A stretch of 64,000 nucleotides of DNA from Leucaena leucocephala (taxonomy: Eukaryota > Streptophyta > Magnoliopsida > Fabales > Fabaceae): assembly GCA_037074615.1 (NCBI GenBank), contig CM073558.1:6935501-6999500 (forward strand). Reading direction: 5' to 3'. How positions within the stretch are numbered: the stretch's first letter is position 1; each line of letters begins with the position of its first letter. The notes under the pieces are model-generated. The model was given only the letters and a program-made list of their open reading frames with translations, had not been told where the DNA came from and ran no database searches. The position numbers and the translations under genes are program-made. Of the stretch, positions 49,968 to 60,713 are shown one piece after another.

Positions 49968-49971
49968 TTTC

Positions 49972-49980
49972 CAAAGAGTT
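49972..49980. repeat. LINE target site duplication, right
   Basis: CAAAGAGTT, identical to 37406-37414. Confidence 0.8.
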
Positions 49981-50440
49981 GTTATTTTGCTGGTTTAAAA
50001 CATTCTATTTACCACTTTACTTGGTATAATACCCATGAAAACGATCAAATATTTTAAAGGAATGAAGCAACTATTTATTGTTGAACACAATCACTACAAA
50101 TAGGATAAAATCTTTACCATTGAATCCTATTAACATACTTTGGATATATCTGCATAAGAGATATGATCATTGTTTTTTTTAACTATAATAGTTTTTTTAA
50201 CATTTTAATTAATAGTTCATAATTCATAGCTCATTCTCTTAGCATGAAAATGAAAAGTATTTTTCGTATTATTTTGATTTATATATCAGGAGAATGAGCA
50301 AAGAATCAAACCATATCACATCTAAGAATTCAAACACTTTCTAGATAAAAGGTGAATAAACTTGTTTTACAAAGAATCTAAACACTTGTAACAAGCATAC
50401 CCAAAAACTTGTAATGCAAATAATTTGGACATTATATAAG
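49981..50440 (+). repeat. Segmental duplication copy A, right part
   Basis: Continues copy A beyond the LINE and matches 55094-55440 and 56345-56433 in copy B (for example TATTTTGCTGG at 49983 and 55098; ACACTTGTAACAAGCATA near 50380 and 56381). The 55443-56344 stretch of copy B is absent here. Confidence 0.82.
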
Positions 50441-51411
50441 GCAGAGAATCCAAACAATTGTTATTGCTTTTGCAAAATAATCACTTCTACAGGAAAGGTG
50501 CAGTTATAGCTCATAGTTTTTAGTTTGTAGCGTTTCTCAAACGCTACCTACTTTAGTACTACAATTTGATACCAGGTAGTGTTTTGTAAAGTGCTATGGG
50601 CCTGTGAAGAATTTCTTTTATTAAAATATATTAGTTGTACTATTATAGCTAACATTTTTTTTTCAAAAAACAAAAATCAAATACCAGCAGTTTCTGGTGG
50701 GAATCGAAGCCACTACAAATTATATTTTTTAAAAAACATCACAAAAGTTTATATAGTTGTATTCTAGTTCCTTTTTTTTCATTCTCTTCAATCAATCTTT
50801 TATAGAACCATAAAATATCTATTATTCTCACAAGTCTTATGAAATGCAAGAAGTTGTTAATCTTGCCACCTTTTCTTTTTTCTTTTTCCCTTCCAAAACA
50901 ATCAGTAAACCATCCTCCAACTAAAGCTCCAATGATCATGCCTACCAATGCAAAACTCACCAATGCTCCCTGTTTCAATTAAAGCAAAATATTTGATTTT
51001 GTTTTAGTTGAATTTATTATCCACTAATGGTCTCTTTCTCTAACAGAGAAAGAAAAACAAGGATTGATTAACTGCAACCATATATAGGAATTTGCTGTAG
51101 ATTAAAAATCATCTCTATTGTATAAAAGAGTACCAGATATCACTCTTTCAAATTTTCACTCTTAAATAATGATGAAGGTAAAAATAGAAACTCATGTAAT
51201 AAAATAGAATCTAGTTATAACTAAAAGTGAAACTGCAACTATATTCTCATATATGATGCACACATACTAGTGTCGTTTGAGCAACCATTTTGCCTATTCT
51301 TGATTAAATCTATTTTTGAGAAAAATAGAAGTGATTGTCTATTTAAGGTCTTTAATTATGCAGTCATTAGAAGTTGAGACTGGAGCTTACCTGAGTTCTG
51401 TAAGATCCGAC
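50441..51411. other. Spacer between duplication copies with gene fragment
   Basis: Not matched in copy B. It carries the transporter-like exon fragment at 50885-50975 (minus strand); the remainder is AT-rich and unassigned. Confidence 0.5.
50885..50975 (-). pseudogene. Exon fragment of an MFS sugar/inositol-transporter-like gene
   Basis: On the minus strand, after an intron-like acceptor (TTGAAACAG), the sequence reads GALVSFALVGMIIGALVGGW and then FTDCFGREK. This matches the second transmembrane helix and the GG-W-x-D-x-FGR loop signature of major-facilitator sugar carriers; the ALVG.IIGA.VGGW wording is closest, by recall, to plant inositol transporters (INT). Nothing of the rest of such a protein is visible nearby, so this is one exon only, either left by a lost gene or carried in by a transposon. 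Confidence 0.65.
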
Positions 51412-52933
51412 GCTACTTTTCCTTAACCATAGACCAATTGTTAAGAGTACATTTATTTATTTGATAGAATATTTTATATGTTTAAAATAATATAAGCAAG
51501 CATATAAACAATTTGGTTGAAATAATGATATAGGAAGGCAAAGGCAATTGGATTAGAAAAATAGACCAAACGGTGACTCCTTAATATATATTTGGTTTAG
51601 AGTGATGCCTGGATCACTTAATTTATTTTATAAAATTCTTGTCATTGCATCTCATTAATTTAATTATAAAAAATATATTCCATAATTTTTTTGCATTTTA
51701 AAATCTCACACTCCAGCAACATGCCACTTATATTTGTGGTTTATTATTTAGAATAAACTATATAAGACCCAAGGGTATATGCTGTTAAAGATAGTTTATT
51801 TATTTAAAACGGAGTAAAGTTATAACTATTTGAAGTTGAGTAGTGAATTAAAGATGGTCCAAAATTTTTTTCTAACTCTTAGTACCTATTTTGATTATAT
51901 TTCATAATATTGAATTTTGATGTGACGCTTGTTTTATTGGAAATTAGACTAGAGTTTTATAATATAAAGTGTTAAGAGTACAGGTAGCAGAGAAAAAGAT
52001 AATTGGCAATGCTATCTAATTAGAATAAATTGGTTAACTTAAATATACAAAAGAATAAATTGGCTAACAAATAATTGGGGGAGAGGAAATAAATAGAAAA
52101 TTTCTATATTTTATTTTTTAAAAGAATTATTTTAAAATGCAAAAAATGAAAAAATAAAAAATAATTTTTTATTTAAAAACTATCGATCAATTGAAAAAGT
52201 TTAAATCTAGACTATTAAACTTGTATTTATATAGCGTAAATCTTACCACATCAAAGAGCACTATATGCTCATTGCTGTGATAAAAAAATTAAACTGCTAG
52301 CTGTATTATTCTACGGGCTTATTTTAACTAAGTTTATATACATATATACCAAACAACTTTAACTTCTTGGTAATTGCATTCAGAGGAATAAAAACTCCAA
52401 ATCCACACCAAATGTCCTAGGTCAATTTCTATATTTTAGAAGGATCACAAAGTAAGAGAAGAAATGATAGGATGTGCCACACAACTGAAAGTTTCAGTAT
52501 TTGTTTAAATTTACTTTTAATAAATACATTTATGTAAAGCAAGACAAAACTCTCCTCAAATATTTATTTCGTAAACCTTAAAATTAAAATTAAAAGATTA
52601 GATTGAAAATTTAATTTTTTTTATACAAGATTGAAAATTTAAATTATTAATTGAAACATGTTCTCAATACTATCAAAGCCCATTGCCTTCTTATTCTCAA
52701 TTTTACAGAGCCCATGGAGCTTCTGGACTTGAAACATATTCTTGATATTATTAATAAAATATTAACATGAGCAATATGACAAACAGTTCCATGGAATAAT
52801 GAAATGCTTTTTTGTTGGATTTTATCCAATCTATACTTGGTTTATTGAGTTAAGCCCAAATACATTTAAATAAGTAGCACGTATTATACAATTAAGTATA
52901 AGATGAGTCCATTTAAAATGTATTTAATTTTTT

Positions 52934-53134
52934 GGGAGTATTATTTTGTTGTAGTTCTAGTCACAGCACTTAGGAAGACATCCTAACTCTTAAGTGCCTA
53001 GGTTTATGCTTAAGGGTAATAGACGGTTCGCGCTGCCTGATATTAATATTGCTTAGGAGGAAAGGAGATTTTACTCTACCTTTAGATATTGTGTGAGTTC
53101 AACCTGTTTTCAAAAATTTTTATATAAAAAAAAG
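52934..53134 (+). mobile_element. SINE-like repeat, copy 1
   Basis: About 200 bases matching 54715-54918 (for example ATCCTAACTCTTA and AGGGTAATAGAC...; TTGCTTAGGAGGAAA). Both copies end in a T-rich stretch followed by TATAAAAAAAA. Similar TTGTATAAAAAAA ends occur near 33590 and 57962, suggesting a family. Box A and B promoters are not convincing, so the SINE label is tentative. Confidence 0.45.
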
Positions 53135-54333
53135 TATAAGATGAGTCAACTAATGGAGATTTGGTCTAACTAAATGGCTTAATCTTTTCTAGTATATCGA
53201 ATTAAAATTTGAATCTCACTATAGAGATATCCACGTTTATACCTAACGTATATGAATCGTTTTTCTATGGACAAGTCTGAGTTAGAAAATTATTTGAAAC
53301 AACTAATACTTAGACTTGATAATTGAAAAGATTTAGGAGTTTGGAACTAGTAGAAGAGAAATCAACGTGAATTCCCAATTTTTTTTTAAGGATAACAGCT
53401 AATATTTTTAATATTATGATTAGCTTTTAGTATTAGTTCATGTGTCATAATAAAATATATAGGTTGCTTTCTTTCAGCTAATATTTAGGCTATATTTATT
53501 TTGTTCGTTATATAAGTTCCTTTCTTCCCGCCAGTATTTATCACATTTCAATAATTTATTTTAACACAAATATATATATGTATATAAATTGTTGCAGTTT
53601 GAAAGATTGAAAATACAGAAAAAATAAGGGTCTTAGAGTATTATTAATTATTGAATAAATAAAAATATAAATAGCCATTTATATATGAAAAATATAAGTT
53701 AATAGGTTAAAGATAAAAATATTATCCCAATTTTATTATCATAAAATATAATATTAATTAATTATAAATTACGCAGCTCAATTGTTAAATATAATTTTCA
53801 GAATTCAATTTAGTTGTTGGTGTCAAAAATTCAAATTTTGTTTGCAGCTAAAATTTTTATTTAGGATGCCAACATTAGCATACGTTAACAAACCTCTACC
53901 AGCCGCTACCAATGTCAACCATCTTTTATCAAATACAGGCGCCAATTTTACAGTGGTGGGAAACCATTACGAATTACATTTTGGGAACCACACCATACTT
54001 CTCCTGGGGCAGCCATTTATTTGTCCTGCTACTAATGTTGTAGTGGCTTTGATCGCATGGATAACGGTGCTAAATAACCGTTACTAAATTGTTTGCTATG
54101 TCCGAATTAATAATGGTTCTAAAAACCTCTACCAAACTTGTTAATAGTGGTTACAATAGTTATAAATGTATAAAAATAACTGCTCCAAATGACCCTTTCT
54201 GTAATGTAATAATTATGTTCTAAATTAAGAATTTTATTGTAGCAATTTTTTTGTCACAAATTTTTTTAAAAAATAGTTAGATTCACTTACTATCTAAATA
54301 CAGGGTGAAGTTTCCCTTTCTCCTAAACAATAT

Positions 54334-54637
54334 TAGTGTTGGGCAGAGCGAGCCGTCTATTATTTTTAAGTATAAACCTAAGCATATAAGAGTTAGAATA
54401 TTTTTTCAAATACTATGATTAGAATTATAATAAAATAATATACTCTGAAAAAGCAAACACGTTATTGTAGCATTTTTATCTCTTTGAAAGAGGTCTAGAA
54501 TTAGTGAATTGTGATTAAACAGGTCTAAAGTCCCCGGACCAACTATGAGCCTGCAAGTTCAAGGGCTGAGCTTTATAAATTGGGATATTTAGGAAAAAGG
54601 GGCTTTTCAGGCTTGATCGGTACATTTCCCAACTCTA
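54334..54637. mobile_element. Possible non-autonomous hAT-like relic
   Basis: The left end TAGTGTTGGGCAGAGC and the right end, read inward, TAGAGTTGGGAAATG are similar inverted termini, and like the ends of the element at 17158-17647. The 8 flanking bases (AACAATAT and AATTTAAC) do not match well, so the call is weak. Confidence 0.35.
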
Positions 54638-54714
54638 AATTTAACATATGTTTATTTTACTCGATCGATTGGGAAGGAATGATATATACAATTATTTAGA
54701 ATTATTTGATACTT

Positions 54715-54918
54715 ATAGAGTATCACTTTGTTATAATTCTAATAATAATATTTGGGAATATATCCTAACTCTTAGATGCCTAAATTTACGTTTAAGGGTA
54801 ATTGACAGTTCATCATACTCGACATTGATATTGCTTAGAAGGAAAAGAGATTTTACCTTGCCTTTAGATCAAGGATGAGCCCAACTATTTTTTTAAAATT
54901 TCTTGTATAAAAAAAATA
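54715..54918 (+). mobile_element. SINE-like repeat, copy 2
   Basis: Partner of 52934-53134; same orientation, same A-rich 3' end. Confidence 0.45.
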
Positions 54919-55442
54919 TATGCTTATTTTCTTTAGTTAGGGAGAGAGAAGTAAGGAAAGAAAGCAACTATGATGGAAAGGAAGAATTGAGGGATGAAAA
55001 GCAATGATTTATTGGGATATGATAAGGAGATTATTTATTGATCGCTTGATTAACATAGTTACAGAATAATTTTGAGCCTTATATAATGTAGAGCAAAGAG
55101 TTTTTATTTTGCTGGTTAAAACATTCTATTTACCACTTTATTTGATATAGTATCAACTCAAACAATCAATTTCTTTAGTGAAAGAACGCAGCTAGTTATT
55201 GTTGAACACGAGTTACACGACCACTACAAGAAGATAAAATCTTCATCATTAAATCCTATTAATATAGTTTGGATACATCATTATAAGAGATCATATGGTT
55301 AGTGTTTTTTAACTAATAATATCTATTTTAATATTTTAATTAATAGCTTTTATTCATATTTCATTGCTCTTTCCCTTAATAGCATTTTTTGTATTTTTTT
55401 ACTTATATATCGAGCAAATGAGAAAATTATCAAACCGTATCA

Positions 55443-56344
55443 TGATGCATAAAACCGGGAGGCAAAAAGAGAGGAATAAGGACGAATACAGACTATATAA
55501 ATTTCAAATAAATAAAAAGAATATTTGAATTTCAATTTTAAAATTTGGAGAAAAAAGATGAAATTATCTTTCTTCATTTTCTCTTTTTCTCTCTTCTACC
55601 GTCGACCTTCCCTTTTACTTTTCTCCATCTACAGTAAGCGTGCACGTCTGAGTTTCTGTCATTGCTGCTATAGATTCGTTTTACTCGTATTCAAAATATG
55701 AAGAGAGAGAAAGAGGGAAGCAGAGCCTTGAGGTCGTTAGAGAAGATGATCGAAAAAATGTGAGGGCGAGCAAGATGATGACGAGAGGAGGGAGAGCGGT
55801 GAGTAGTGAGGAGGAAGAACGGGCGTGAGAGGAGTAGAATGAACAATGAGAAAGAAGATGAACAGTGAAGAGGAGGGTCTGATGGTGGTCCAAATCATTG
55901 TTCAAGTGGTAAATCCCATTACAGAGTAGTAAATGACCAAATCAATTACTTACAAATAAATTTTTATAGAGAGTAGTAAATGTCTTAACAAAAGTGGTTA
56001 AAATAATTTCTCAAATAGTAAATTCTATTGTAGGAATAGTAAATGAACAAAGCAATTACTTGCAACTTAATTGTTACTGATAATAGTAAATATTTTAGTG
56101 AACGTGGTCATAATTATTACTCAAGTTGTAAATCCCATTGTAAGAATAGTAAATGATCAAAGGATAATTTTATCTTTTATCTTCAAAACTTGAAAGGACA
56201 GATTGGGTGCCCAATCTATCCATTTTAAAGTTCATATATTCTTTTTATCCTTTTAAATTTTAGATGATTTTTTCTCGTGTCATCTTTTGGATAAAACAGA
56301 GGACCTATTAAAAAACTCGTGGAACTAAGAATTTACTCTAGGTC
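55443..56344. mobile_element. Foldback insertion in copy B
   Basis: Absent from the matching place in copy A. Outer parts are imperfect inverted repeats (about 55510-55585 against 56160-56252, with ATAAAAAGAATATTTGAA on the left). The middle has a GA-rich block (55690-55890) and 2.6 copies of a ~107-base tandem repeat (55890-56165). No transposase. Long imperfect terminal repeats fit a non-autonomous Mutator-like or similar element; the target duplication was not found. Confidence 0.5.
55890..56165 (+). repeat. Tandem repeat, ~107-base unit, about 2.6 copies
   Basis: Units start near 55890, 55994 and 56103, each containing AGTAAATGA(C/A/T)CAAA and two further AGTAAAT words. Copies are diverged. 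Confidence 0.75.
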
Positions 56345-56435
56345 AAAAAATATGAACACTTGTATCACAAAAGAATCTAAATACTTGTAACAAGCATATA
56401 CAAAAATTCCTAATGCAAAGATTTTGGACACTTAT

Positions 56436-56970
56436 CTTTGCCTTTCTCTAACCTCCATCTCCATCTTCCATAGGATGACTTCTTTTACGTAATCTTGACC
56501 TTAATGCAAATTGCTTTGGAAGCAAAGAACTTGTATCTTCTTAAAGTTGGACTTTAAATTTATATATGAAGACAATGATTTTATCCATTCTCTTATCATC
56601 ATTGTCATCAAGATTGATGGGGATCTTTTTGTGGGTTATGTAGCTAGGGTTTATCCGTCAAATATCTTATTTTGGTACCATTTCAATTCAATTTAGTCAT
56701 AAACATGAAGTCCTCTATCAAAAGTGAATTTTGTGAGAGGTGATTGCATATAAATTTATATATAGAATAAAGGTCAAGGTTGAGGACACATAATGTAAAT
56801 TAAGAATCAAAATAAACATAATAATGTGGTGACTAAATTAAGAAAAAAGGAAAATTAAGAAAGAAGATTAAAATATTTTAAAATATCCTAATGAAAAAAA
56901 AAAGAACTTGAGAATCTGAACATGTCTTAAATTAATATCACTTATATGTCTTAGCTCATGTCACGTAACT
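56436..56970 (+). repeat. Diverged copy of the GRAS 3' trailer region
   Basis: Reading forward, it parallels the reverse complement of about 13405-12990. Anchors include TTGCTTTGGAAGCAAAGAAC (near 56508), AGGTGATTGCATATAAATTT (near 56738, GAGTGATTGC in the other), AATGTAAATTAAGAAT (near 56792) and GAATCTGAACATGTCTT (near 56912, GGACATG in the other). About 100 bases (56590-56690) are extra here. No GRAS coding sequence precedes it, so only trailer-type sequence was copied, or both are copies of an unknown repeat. Confidence 0.7.
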
Positions 56971-59900
56971 TATTATAATAGATGTATAATTCTTAAATGG
57001 TGACGATATATTCTAATTCATCAAAAGGAAGTAGAAAAATGAAAATTAAGAGATGAATCGAACAGTAATAAAGGTAACTTTGATAGAATGCCACAATCAT
57101 AATGCATTAAAAAAAGAAAACAAGAGTGGGCATATATATAGGGATGTTACCAAATAATAAACCCCTTCTGATTTACATCGCTGTCATGATAGTATTTCAA
57201 TTTCAAATCTCTACCTTAAAATTTGAGTATTTACTTTTATTAATAGATGAATAGACGAATTTACAGTTGCAAAATATTGGTAACTAAGAAGGAATGATAA
57301 TCTCATTATATGATTCATAAAGCATGACAGATTAAAATTTATACCCCTATGATATTTAATATATAATTAATTTAATTATTCATATTAAAAAAATTAGTTA
57401 ATATGACATGATTTTTTTTAAAAATACCCTAATTATCTTTTTTAATTTTTTTTATTCTTTTATTTGATTATTATCTATAGAATATTAATAAATTTAATTT
57501 AAAAAATTAATAAATATAAAAAATATATTTTATATTTAAAAATAGATAAACATAAGAAAGTTTATTAAAATGATACTATGTTATAACATTCGGGCACCTA
57601 AATATTACAAGGACAGCCCCCTTCTACAATATTGCCGCACTTCTTTTCATCAGCAAAATGTTAGATCATAATGTAACAAAAATAAGTAAGATCATAAGGT
57701 TCGGCCCAACAAACTTATGTCCTAGGCCCACATCTTAATATTCTAGAATAATGTATTTAGAACTACTATAGGCTAATCAAAGTTAATATAAAAAGTAAGA
57801 AAAAGATTTATATCCTATATGGATATGAGTTTGGTTTCAGCTGCCATCATGAGAATTTATTTAATAGGTTATTTCGTAAGTCCCATATAAGTGTTCTCTA
57901 AACCATAGGACTATACCCTGACCTTAGTGGGAGATCAATGTCAAATTTACTTAATTTTTTTTGTATAAAAAAAAGAGCTACGGTCTTGAAACAAGGGACT
58001 TATTGTTAAAAAAAATTCTAATAACAATTAAGAAATAAATAATAAATAATTTTAATATAGAAATTGACAATAAATTTATATTATTTAATTTTTTTATAAT
58101 TAAATCATTTCCTCCAAATATCAGTAATTCTCCTTCACACATATATAGCATAGGACATTTCACTGCTCATTCTTGCCGTTATATATTGATCTTAAAATCC
58201 TTTTTATTAATTAATGTAACGAATTTATTCATTATTTTATATTCATCTAAGTTTCCATTTCTCTTTTATGGGATTAGAGAGTTCGCTCACCGGCTATATT
58301 TACACAAGACATTTGTTTGCCTTTTCTCGCTAAGATATTAAGGGAATTTTTCTATTTCATCCTAATTATAATATTTCTGTCTAATTTTCATATGGAAATA
58401 GAAAGATTGTGAATTACAAATTATATCTCATACTCATTGACCCATCCAAATCGTTCATGCTCCTCTTCTTACCAACTACCCCACATGCTGTTGGTCAGAC
58501 CCAAGAAAACGGGATGCACGTGCTTTGATTTCTCTAATTAATTACAGATTTCTACCATTGATTAATTATCTATAATTATTATAAATTTTTATTATAATTA
58601 AAAATTTTAAATATTATAGCAATATTAAATTTAATCTGCCTAAGGTTTTGATACCTCACTTTAATTTTTTAAAAAAATTAGGTTCATGATAATAATTAAT
58701 CAATAATCATATTAAAGTTAGGTTTATAATTTTTTGAAGATCAAAATGAGATTAGTGATTGAGATTATTAATTATAACTTATAAATAAATGAATTGAGAG
58801 TATTAAGTTAACTGACTCATATTCATTTTTTATTTTTAATTAAATTATGTATTATAAAATTTTAACAATATAGTTAACTGCATGTTATTTTAAGTTGTTT
58901 CCAACAAAGAATTGGTAAGTTCTTAAAGCTCTATTTGTTTTAAAAAAAAAGAATACCACTTATGATTCTTAATTATTGCTTGTGCTTCTCACATTCGTTA
59001 CCTAAAAGAATATACTTTATGGATTTTACATAATTACGTCTCTTAATCACATGTATCAAATCTTTTTTAAGTTCATGTTTTAAAACAGTTTATCTTCATC
59101 TTCTTCTTTTTAACAAAAATTAACAATAGGTTCATGCACAAAAAAATAACATTAGGTATGAACCTTATTAGGTTCATGTTCTAAAAATGTCGGAATAAGG
59201 GGAAATCACAGTTTAACAAATATAACAGATGTACTTTTGTTTTTGTCGAAGCATGAATTTGACCAGTTCCAATTTTGTTTTAACACAAGCAACAGTGATC
59301 TATGTATATAACTAGCAAACTTCTTTTCTATGTACTTCTAAGTTGTAACATATTCTCCTTGCACCATCTTGAAGAAGAAGAAGCCAATAACTAAGAAGCC
59401 GTCGAAGTGAAAGGTACTTATGTTCAAGTGTTGATTTAATTTTTAAATATCAAATTAATTTTAGTACATATCTTAGGGAACACCCCCCCCCAAAAAAAAT
59501 CAAATTATTTTTTCTAAGTTTTATTATCTTTTTATTGGATTGATTATGTGATGTTATGGCTTAAGAATCCATGCCTACGCTTTTCGCTAATATTTTAACT
59601 AATGATATAAAAAAATTAAGAATAAATTATAAATTAATTATTAATTCAAATTGACATATTGTCATGGTTTTGACTACTTTTGAACTGACAAATTTTGTTT
59701 AAAATTTTCTAAATTCCGTTTATTTAGCCCCATCATGGTTTCGGACAAAAAAAAGAAGAAGCTCAGGCATGGTTATGACTCCCTTAATATTAAAAATATA
59801 ATTTATTAGAGATTTTTTAGCCGCAAATATAAGTATTTATTTTAACTGTCCGAATTATTAAATAATTTATTTGCTCAAATATTTTTTATTAAAATTTGAT

Positions 59901-60443
59901 ATTAAAAAATGATGAGATAAAAATAAGAGAAGATATGAAGAATATTTTAATTTATGATAGAAAAATATTAACCATTTTCTTAAGATTCAATTTAAAAATA
60001 ATTGTGTTTTGTTACAAATTTAATTGGATAAATTATCTTTAATTAATTTTTACTCCCTCTTTTTTTAGTTTATTTACTATAAATCAAAATTTAAAATTTA
60101 TTAGTAATTAATATTTTTTTGGTAAAAAATGCCATTTTCAAAAGCAAAAAAATGAGTTATAATTATAAAATATTTCTTGTCTTTAATCTAATATTAATCT
60201 TAATCTTAAATATAATATTTATTTTTTATATTTATTAAATTTTTTTAAATTAATCTATTCTAAACAATAATAAATAAGAGAGGGATAAAGTAAGGTAAGG
60301 AAAATAATTAAAATATTTTAAATAAAATATAAAATTAATTTTTTTATTAAATTAAATTAATTAAATAAATACTATATTAATAAACGGAGTCTCTTTGTTG
60401 GACGAAAACAACAAATCACATTCTAGGCACAGAAAGTCGGCAT
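56971..60443. other. Gene-free stretch
   Basis: AT-rich, no supportable gene. A SINE-like tail TTGTATAAAAAAA occurs near 57962. A C-run followed by an A-run lies near 59482-59498. Confidence 0.5.
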
Positions 60444-60501
60444 AACAAAAGAGGCAGAGAAAATTTTCAAGTAACAAAAGAGGCAGAGAAAATTTTTAAG
60501 T
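60444..60501 (+). repeat. 29-bp tandem repeat upstream of the kinase gene
   Basis: Two head-to-tail copies, 60444-60472 and 60473-60501, of AACAAAAGAGGCAGAGAAAA plus nine bases, differing at one position. They lie about 215-270 bases before the kinase start codon, within the likely promoter or leader. Confidence 0.9.
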
Positions 60502-60713
60502 ATCCCATGGACTAAATATATTTTCATGTAGTTAAATTGTTGTTGAGCTCGATAAAAATTATAGTACATGTCATTCATTTCTAATAAGCGCCGCAAAAAT
60601 TTATAGTTGCTTTTCATGGCGATAATGAAAAGCCGGTCCTTTTCTCCGAAAAGAATCATGATTTTGATTTGGCTTTGCTAGAGAGGGCCAACAGGAGCGG
60701 ATCAAGCAACATC

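Larger units (their letters stand above)
37415..49971 (-). mobile_element. L1-type LINE, nearly full length, dead, with nested LTR element
   Basis: Read on the minus strand it runs ORF1 (49967-48794), then after the LTR insertion ORF1 tail and linker (41967-41458), endonuclease start, an inverted endonuclease segment, reverse transcriptase, zinc-finger and RNase H. It ends at 37415 in a short oligo-A (oligo-T on plus). A perfect 9-base direct repeat, CAAAGAGTT, flanks it, and the empty site is preserved in duplication copy B. The 5' end begins almost at the ORF1 start codon, so the 5' untranslated region is missing. Excluding the 6.8-kb LTR insertion it is about 5.7 kb, close to the usual size of plant L1 elements. 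Many stops and frameshifts show it is long inactive. Confidence 0.9.
51412..56433 (+). repeat. Segmental duplication copy B
   Basis: Partner of copy A (35411-37414 plus 49981-50440). It holds the uninterrupted LINE target site at 55085-55093. It has two stretches not found in copy A: about 52925-54920, containing two SINE-like repeats and a possible hAT relic, and about 55443-56344, a foldback insertion. The 101-codon frame at 53782-54087 is unassigned. Confidence 0.82.

Noticed and set aside
53782..54087. 101-codon plus frame in copy B
   Set aside because: No recognisable domain and no counterpart in copy A; kept only as a note under copy B.
55681..55905. 74-codon Ser/Leu-rich minus frame
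   Set aside because: Antisense of a GA-rich low-complexity block within the foldback insertion.
60423..60659. 78-codon minus frame just upstream of the kinase gene
   Set aside because: Overlaps the 29-base tandem repeat and the probable promoter; no homology recognised.
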